Below are positions 6,204-11,101 of a DNA stretch of 11,101 bases, one piece after another. Position numbers and translations under genes: made by a program. The notes below the pieces were generated by a model. It was given only the letters and a program-made list of their open reading frames with translations, did no database searches and was not told where the DNA came from. Position 1 is the first letter of the stretch. Each line of letters begins with the position of its first letter. The stretch covers positions 1 through 11,101 of the forward strand of contig JAGGAG010000201.1 in the NCBI GenBank assembly GCA_017889745.1, given 5' to 3'. Origin of the DNA: Gemmatimonadota bacterium. GTDB taxonomy: Bacteria > Gemmatimonadota > Gemmatimonadetes > Gemmatimonadales > GWC2-71-9.

Positions 6204-9006
6204 GGTGTATGAGGCGATCCCGGTCGACGAGCCGCTCACCGTGCATGTGTCGCTTCAGGAGATCGTGGAGCAGACCGCGCACGGCTCGTTCCGGCTGCTG
6301 GCCGCCGACGGCCGGCTTGTCGCCGAGGCTGCCGACGTCACGCTCGCGCGGGTGCGGCCCGCCGATTCCGGGCCGCTCGGCGAGCTGCTGTACGACGCGA
6401 CCTGGCGCCCGACCGCGCTTGAAGCCGGTGCGGCGCCGCTGCGCGTGCTGCTACTCGCCGGTGAGGCGGGCACGGCGGCGCCGCTCCAGGCGGCCCTCCG
6501 CGCGCGGGGCATCGACACGTCGGTGTGCGTCGGCACGGAAGCAGAAGTGGCGGGTCGCAGCGTGCATGACTTCCTGGCCTGCGGGGCCGACGGTGACGCA
6601 CGGAGCGCCATCGTGCACCTCCTCGCACTGGACGCTCCGCCGCCCGACGATGGGACTGCGTGGAGCGAGGCGTCGTGGCGGCTCGCGGGCGACAGCGTGC
6701 TCGCGCTGGTGCAGGCGATCGAGGCGACGAGCTCCGCATCGAGACCGCGCGTGTGGCTCGTGAGCCGGCAGGCCGTGGCGGTGTCGCCCGCGGACGGGGG
6801 CGTGGCGCTCGGGCAGTCCCTCCTGTGGGGCCTGGGCCGGGTGGTGGGACACGAATACCCGGCGCTCCGGGCGACGCTGGTGGACCTCGACGGCGCCGAC
6901 GCCGGCGCGCTCGCGCCGCTCCTGTGCTCCTCCGAGGAACGGCAGGTGGCGCTTCGAGGCGGGCAGTGGCATGCGCTGCGGCTCGTGCCGCGGGCCCCCA
7001 TTCCTCCAGTCGAGCGCGCGCCTGGTTCCGCCCCGTACACCGCCAGCACGCCGCATCCGGGCATGGTGGAACAGCTCCGCTGGCAACAGGCGGACGCCGG
7101 AGCGCCCGCGCCGGACGAGGTCGAGATCGACGTGGCCGCCACCGGCCTCAACTTCATGAATCTCCTGTCGGCATTAGGCATGCTGCCCGGATGGGAGCGT
7201 GGCGTGGGGCCGCTCGGCATCGAGTGCGCCGGCCGCGTGCGTCGCGTGGGTGCTGCCGTCAGCGCCGTGGCGCCGGGCGATGCCGTGGTCGCGGTGGCGC
7301 CAGATTGCCTCGCGTCGCGCGCCGTGGCGCACCAGGCGCTCGTGGCGCCGTTGCCCGCCGGCCTTTCGCTCGAGCAGGCGGCGGCGCTGCCGATCGTATA
7401 CCTCACCGCGTGGTACGGGCTGCATCACCTCGCGCGGCTGGCCGCGGGCGAGCGCGTGCTGATTCATTCGGCGGCCGGCGGTGTGGGCCTGGCCGCGATG
7501 CAGGTGGCACGTCATCTCGGCGCCGAGGTCTTCGCGACGGCGGGCAGCGAGGAGAAGCGCGCGCTGGCCCGCTCGCTGGGTGCCGTGGCGGCGTTCGACT
7601 CGCGGTCCACATCGTTCGCGGACGATGTGCTGCGGGCCACCGGTGGGCAGGGTGTGGATGTGGTCCTCAACTCGCTCGCCGGGGATGCGATCGAGGCGGG
7701 GCTCCGTACGCTGGCGCCCTACGGCCGCTTCGTCGAGCTGGGTAAGCGCGACATCTACGGCACGACCGCGATCGGCCTGCAGCCGTTCCGCCGGAACCTC
7801 TCGTACTTCGCCGTTGATCTGGACCGAATGATGCGCGAGCGGCCCGCGGCCCTCGGGCGGCACCTGAGGGAGGTCATGCAGCGGGTCGAGGCAGGCGTCT
7901 TCACGCCGCTGCCCGTGCGCACCTTCGCGGCCGACGACCTCGTCGAGGCGTTTCGCGCGCTCATGCCGGGCACGCACGTGGGCAAGCACGTGGTGTCGCA
8001 TGCGATGCGCCCGTCGTTGGTCGTGGTCCCCGTTGGACGGCGCTTCCCGGTCGCGGACAACGGGACCTACCTCATTACCGGCGGGCTCGGGGGGCTCGGC
8101 CTCGAGGTCGCCGAATGGCTCGCGCGCCGGGGCGCCGGGTGCCTGGTGCTGCTCGGTCGCGGGGCTCCATCCGCCGAGGGTGAGGCGGCGATCGCCGCGC
8201 TCGAGCGGCGGGGAACGCACGTGGTGGTGGTGCGGTGCGACGTGGCCGCGCGGGCGGAGCTCGAGGCGCTGCTGACGCAGGTCCGTGCCACGTGCCCGCC
8301 GCTGCGGGGCGTATTCCACGCGGCCGGCACCCTGCAGGACGCGCCGCTCGCCGCACAGACGCCGGCCACGCTGCGTGCCACGGGGCGAGCGAAGGTGCTC
8401 GGCGCCTGGCACCTCGATCAGCTCACCGCGGAGGACCCGCTCGACGCATTCGTGCTCTTCTCGTCGGTGGCCTCTCTGTTCGGCACACCCGGCCAGGGAA
8501 ACTACGCTGCCGGGACGGGAGACCGCCCCGCCACCGGCCTCCTGGCCGAGCTGCCGGACGTGACGCACTCCACGCAGCACCAGGACGGTGCAGAGGCGCC
8601 GCTCCCGGAGCGGCTGCGCGCGACGCCTGCCGGCCAGCCTCGCCGCGCCCTGCTGGAAGGCGCGGTGAAGGACGAGGTGGGTGCGGTGCTGCGCCTCGCC
8701 GCGGCGCGCGTTCCGGTGGACCGGCCCCTGAAGGAGCTGGGACTGGACTCGCTGATGGCGCTGGAACTGCGGCATCGCCTCGAGCGGCGGACGGGGCTTC
8801 GCCTCGCGCCGTCGCTCGCGTGGAACTATCCGACGGTCCGCGGGCTCGGCGAGCACCTTGCGGGGCGGCTCGAGATCCCGCTCGATGCGGAACCTGCGAC
8901 CGGCGTCGGCAATGACGACATCGAAGTGATGGCACTGCTGGCCGAACTCGAGCAACTGAGCGACGATGACGCGCAGCGGCTCCTGGCCGAGGGAGGGCGC
9001 GGGTGA
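5887..9006 (+). CDS. Type I polyketide synthase module, 3' part: DH (C-terminal half)-psiKR-ER-KR (damaged)-ACP
   Basis: Continuation of the upstream module in the +1 frame. ATG 5887 is nominal; recognisable sequence begins near 5941 (HGPLQAALAGVSLEYGPAFR). The DH half has the catalytic Asp codon at 6112-6114 (LLDAALQ). A structural KR subdomain follows (about 6390-7000, LLWGLGRVVGHE). The ER spans about 7050-8010, with AATGLNFMN and the NADPH motif HSAAGGVG (7464-7487). The KR starts near 8065 with TGGLGGLG and keeps LQD, the Lys of RAKVLG, the Ser region FSSVAS and Tyr 8503-8505. Right after NYAAG the sequence jumps to TGDRPATGLLAEL, so about 80-100 residues of the KR C-terminal part are missing, including the Asn expected four residues after Tyr. 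The ACP (about 8650-8870) keeps LGLDSLMA, with Ser codon 8749-8751. The C-terminal tail MALLAELEQLSDDDAQRLLAE looks like a docking segment. The stop overlaps the next PKS start (GTGA 9003-9006). Confidence 0.85.
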   Translation: MRGSCMRPGTWPLRRDVRHGPLQAALAGVSLEYGPAFRALQGLRLDGYSGVGEIRVEAESLDALASSYTSYPPLLDAALQALVALVTAHACPEGETILPASIGRLEVYEAIPVDEPLTVHVSLQEIVEQTAHGSFRLLAADGRLVAEAADVTLARVRPADSGPLGELLYDATWRPTALEAGAAPLRVLLLAGEAGTAAPLQAALRARGIDTSVCVGTEAEVAGRSVHDFLACGADGDARSAIVHLLALDAPPPDDGTAWSEASWRLAGDSVLALVQAIEATSSASRPRVWLVSRQAVAVSPADGGVALGQSLLWGLGRVVGHEYPALRATLVDLDGADAGALAPLLCSSEERQVALRGGQWHALRLVPRAPIPPVERAPGSAPYTASTPHPGMVEQLRWQQADAGAPAPDEVEIDVAATGLNFMNLLSALGMLPGWERGVGPLGIECAGRVRRVGAAVSAVAPGDAVVAVAPDCLASRAVAHQALVAPLPAGLSLEQAAALPIVYLTAWYGLHHLARLAAGERVLIHSAAGGVGLAAMQVARHLGAEVFATAGSEEKRALARSLGAVAAFDSRSTSFADDVLRATGGQGVDVVLNSLAGDAIEAGLRTLAPYGRFVELGKRDIYGTTAIGLQPFRRNLSYFAVDLDRMMRERPAALGRHLREVMQRVEAGVFTPLPVRTFAADDLVEAFRALMPGTHVGKHVVSHAMRPSLVVVPVGRRFPVADNGTYLITGGLGGLGLEVAEWLARRGAGCLVLLGRGAPSAEGEAAIAALERRGTHVVVVRCDVAARAELEALLTQVRATCPPLRGVFHAAGTLQDAPLAAQTPATLRATGRAKVLGAWHLDQLTAEDPLDAFVLFSSVASLFGTPGQGNYAAGTGDRPATGLLAELPDVTHSTQHQDGAEAPLPERLRATPAGQPRRALLEGAVKDEVGAVLRLAAARVPVDRPLKELGLDSLMALELRHRLERRTGLRLAPSLAWNYPTVRGLGEHLAGRLEIPLDAEPATGVGNDDIEVMALLAELEQLSDDDAQRLLAEGGRG
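8992..8996 (+). promoter_or_regulatory. Ribosome binding site fixing the GTG start of the second PKS
   Basis: GGAGG sits within GAGGGAGGG (8989-8997), 6 bases before GTG 9003. This spacing supports GTG 9003 as the true start and places the site inside the last codons of the previous PKS gene, consistent with coupled translation. Confidence 0.65.
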
Positions 9007-10274
9007 GCGAGCTCCGCGAGCGGCTCGCCGGGCTCTCGCCTGAGCAGCGGGAGCTGTTGGCGCGACGGCTCGCCGAGCGGAGCGCCCCGAGCGCGTCGCC
9101 GGGTGCCGAGCCAATCGCTATCGTGGCCGCGGCATGCCGGCTGCCTGGCGGCGTACGGTCGCCGGACGAATTCTGGCAGTTGCTGCTCGATGGACGCGAC
9201 GCCGTCACCGACGTGCCCGGCGACCGGTGGGACGGCGAGGCGCTCTTCGACACGGACCCGTCCGTGCCGGGGCGCACGAATTCGCGGTGGGGTGGATTTC
9301 TCGAGCGGGTCGACGAGTTCGACGCGGCCTTCTTCAGCCTGTCGCCCCGCGAAGCGGCGTCGATGGATCCCCAACAGCGTCTGCTGCTCGAGGCCGCGTG
9401 GGAAGCGCTGGAAGCCGGCGGTCAGCCCGTGGAGCGAGTCGCCGGTTCCGCCACTGGTGTGTTCGTGGGCGCGCACAGCCAGAGCGCGGATTACTGGCTC
9501 CTGCAGCTGGCGCAGGCGCACGGGCCGGAGAGTCACAGCAGCACCGGTTCGGCGCACAGCATCATGGCGAACCGGCTGTCGTACATGCTCGACCTGCGGG
9601 GCCCCTCCCTCGTCGTCGACACGGCGTGCTCCTCCTCGCTCGTCGCGGTTCACCTGGCCTGCCAGGGCCTGCGGACGCGGGAGTGCGACATGGCGCTGGC
9701 AGGGGGGGTCAACCTGATGCTGCTGCCGCCCGCGAGCCTCGCGTTCGGCAAGCTGGAGATCCTCTCGACCGATGGTCGCTGCCGCACCTTCGACGCGAGC
9801 GCGAACGGGATCGCACGGGGAGAGGGGTGCGTCCTGGTGCTGCTCAAGCGACTGGAAGATGCCGAGCGGGACCGCGATCCGATCATCGCTGTCATCCGGG
9901 GTTCGTCCGTCAATCAGGATGGTGCGTCCAACGGGCTGACCGCACCGAACGGACCTGCGCAGGAGGCGGTGATCCGCCGTGCCCTGCAGTCGGCCGGCAT
10001 GGCGGCAGAGCGCATCGGCCTCGTGGAGACCCACGGCACCGGGACACCGCTCGGCGATCCAGTGGAGGTGGAGGCGCTGGCCAGGACGCTGGGGCCGCGA
10101 CGATCCCCGGACCATCGCTGCTACCTCGGGGCGGTGAAGACGAACATCGGGCACCTCGAGGGGGCCGCGGGCGTCGCGGGCCTGCTCAAGGCGGCGCTCT
10201 GCCTGCAGCATCGATCTCACCGGCACGCCATTCGTGCTGCCGACGACGCTGTGCGAATGGGAGCGCGGCGCTGA
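9003..10274 (+). CDS. Second type I polyketide synthase, 5' part: docking-type N-terminus and ketosynthase
   Basis: Begins at GTG 9003, overlapping the preceding stop. Residues 1-30 (SELRERLAGLSPEQRELLAR and onward) form a charged amphipathic helix like N-terminal docking segments of modular PKSs. This suggests it receives the chain from the PKS just upstream. The KS starts near residue 36 (EPIAIVAAACRLPGG; the usual VGMGCRFPGG is changed) and carries Cys209 (DTACSSS), His344 (HGTGT) and His384 (KTNIGH), so the triad is complete. Homology in this frame ends at KAALCLQH (His codon 10209-10211). The frame then runs on as nonsense to TGA 10272-10274. The KS end, from IDLTGTPF, resumes in the +1 frame at 10210. 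About 15 residues, normally containing the NLHF...NP block, are missing at the join. A real protein from this frame would be a truncated KS of about 403 residues. Confidence 0.87.
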   Translation: MSELRERLAGLSPEQRELLARRLAERSAPSASPGAEPIAIVAAACRLPGGVRSPDEFWQLLLDGRDAVTDVPGDRWDGEALFDTDPSVPGRTNSRWGGFLERVDEFDAAFFSLSPREAASMDPQQRLLLEAAWEALEAGGQPVERVAGSATGVFVGAHSQSADYWLLQLAQAHGPESHSSTGSAHSIMANRLSYMLDLRGPSLVVDTACSSSLVAVHLACQGLRTRECDMALAGGVNLMLLPPASLAFGKLEILSTDGRCRTFDASANGIARGEGCVLVLLKRLEDAERDRDPIIAVIRGSSVNQDGASNGLTAPNGPAQEAVIRRALQSAGMAAERIGLVETHGTGTPLGDPVEVEALARTLGPRRSPDHRCYLGAVKTNIGHLEGAAGVAGLLKAALCLQHRSHRHAIRAADDAVRMGARR

Positions 10275-11101
10275 GCCGCTCGCGGCGGGCGTAAGTTCGT
10301 TCGGCTTCGGCGGCACGAACGCCCACGTCGTGCTCGAGGAGTACCTGGTTCCCCCGCGGCTGGTGGCGGCGGAGTCCCGGGAGCGCGTGCTGGCCTTCTC
10401 GGCGCGCAGTCCGTCAGCATTGGCGATGCTCGCGACAGCCCACGAAGGGTGCTTGCGGGACCTGCCCGACGAACTGCTGGGCGACTACGTGCACACCGCG
10501 ACGGCCCGCCGGTCACATGCGGGGTACCGCGTGGCGGTCACGGGTCGCTCGCCAGCGTCGCTTGCCGATGCGCTCCGCTCGCGCCTCCAGGCGGGCCTCG
10601 CTGACGCGATGGCTGCGGATCCCCGTGGCACGGGTGTGGTGTTCGTCTTCACCGGCCAGGGCAGTCAGTGGGCGGGGATGGGACGCGAACTCTTCGACCA
10701 GGCGCCGGTCTTCCGCGAGGCGGTCAGTGCGGTTGCCGCGATCTTCGACCGGCACGCCGGCTGGAGCCTGCTCGAGGTGCTCCGTGACCCCGCGCACGAG
10801 TCGCGGCTGGCGGCGACGGACGTGGCGCAGCCCGCCATCTTCGCGATGCAGGTGGGGCTGACGGCCCTCTGGCGCTCATGGGGCGTGCAGCCCGCGGCGA
10901 TCATCGGGCACAGCGTCGGGGAAGTGGCGGCGGCGCATGCAGCCGGTGTGCTCACCCTGGAGGAAGCCGTCCTGGTCGTGCTGCATCGCGGCCGGCTGAT
11001 GCAGCCGACGGCCGGCCGTGGCCGCATGGCGCAGGTCGAGCTGCCCCCGGCCGAACTCGCCGCCGACCTCGCGCCGTTCAGCGCCGCGATCGAGAGGGCG
11101 T
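10210..11101 (+). CDS. Second type I polyketide synthase, continuation: KS end, linker and acyltransferase (cut by window end)
   Basis: Open frame that continues the preceding KS and runs off the window. It starts with IDLTGTPFVLPTTL and passes through the end-of-KS signature GVSSFGFGGTNAHVVLEE (from about 10288). It crosses a KS-AT linker (VLAFSARSPSALAM, then TARRSHAGYRVAV) and enters the AT at VFVFTGQGSQWAGMGREL (about 10640). The AT nucleophile is the Ser of GHSVGEVAAAHAAG (codon 10912-10914). A small aliphatic residue after this Ser (GHSVG, not GHSQG) is usual in malonyl-CoA-specific ATs. The HAFH/YASH position lies beyond the window, so specificity stays tentative. No start codon is credible at the join; this is the rest of the same gene after a deletion of roughly 47 bases. 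Further domains must lie downstream. Confidence 0.85.
   Translation, partial: MDLTGTPFVLPTTLCEWERGAEPLAAGVSSFGFGGTNAHVVLEEYLVPPRLVAAESRERVLAFSARSPSALAMLATAHEGCLRDLPDELLGDYVHTATARRSHAGYRVAVTGRSPASLADALRSRLQAGLADAMAADPRGTGVVFVFTGQGSQWAGMGRELFDQAPVFREAVSAVAAIFDRHAGWSLLEVLRDPAHESRLAATDVAQPAIFAMQVGLTALWRSWGVQPAAIIGHSVGEVAAAHAAGVLTLEEAVLVVLHRGRLMQPTAGRGRMAQVELPPAELAADLAPFSAAIERA

Noticed and set aside
7174..9114. Very long open frame on the minus strand (about 646 codons) opposite the ER-KR-ACP region
   Set aside because: It is rich in Arg, Pro, Ala and Gly with no recognisable domain. It mirrors the codon-position GC bias of the real PKS gene on the + strand, as do the minus-strand frames at 1306-2034, 3630-4436 and 8826-10316.
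1..11101. CRISPR arrays, tRNA or rRNA genes, insertion sequences
   Set aside because: I saw no regularly spaced repeats, cloverleaf-type sequence, transposase motifs or terminal inverted repeats anywhere in the window.

Overview
The window is GC-rich throughout, uses ATG, GTG and probably TTG starts, and has two gene junctions with a 4-base stop/start overlap plus a third at a broken gene. All genes read on the + strand. The Wzm/Wzt-type exporter and cis-AT modular type I polyketide synthase (PKS) genes suggest a high-GC, probably Gram-negative, secondary-metabolite-rich bacterium of soil type (Gemmatimonadota or Myxococcota would fit). The phylum cannot be fixed from this sequence alone.

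Layout. (1) 26-2097: an intact, translationally coupled ABC exporter pair. It consists of an ABC-2 permease (Wzm/TagG-like) and an ATPase with a C-terminal Wzt-type extension. (2) 2098-2363: a less GC-rich spacer holding a perfect 20-bp palindrome and a spaced 8-bp direct repeat. (3) 2364-2892: a type II thioesterase remnant whose middle, with the catalytic serine, is missing. (4) 2889-9006: one fully reducing PKS module, KS-AT-DH-(psiKR)-ER-KR-ACP. It is broken by a frame change in the DH and has lost the C-terminal part of the KR. (5) 9003-window end: a second PKS with a docking-type N-terminus, a KS and the start of an AT. A short deletion near the KS end shifts its frame.

How it would work if intact. 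The thioesterase would clear misprimed carrier proteins. The first PKS would add one fully reduced extender unit. Its C-terminal tail would then hand the chain to the second PKS, whose N-terminus starts at the overlapping GTG. The exporter may belong to the same locus or be an unrelated polysaccharide exporter that happens to lie next to it.

The most notable signal is that four separate lesions, each best read as missing sequence inside a recognisable domain, occur between about 2460 and 10215. The two exporter genes look undamaged. Either the PKS locus is decaying by repeated internal deletions, or the assembly has dropped segments in this region. Raw reads would decide. I did not find a clearly new system beyond this pattern, the palindrome, and the contrast between the two KS domains.
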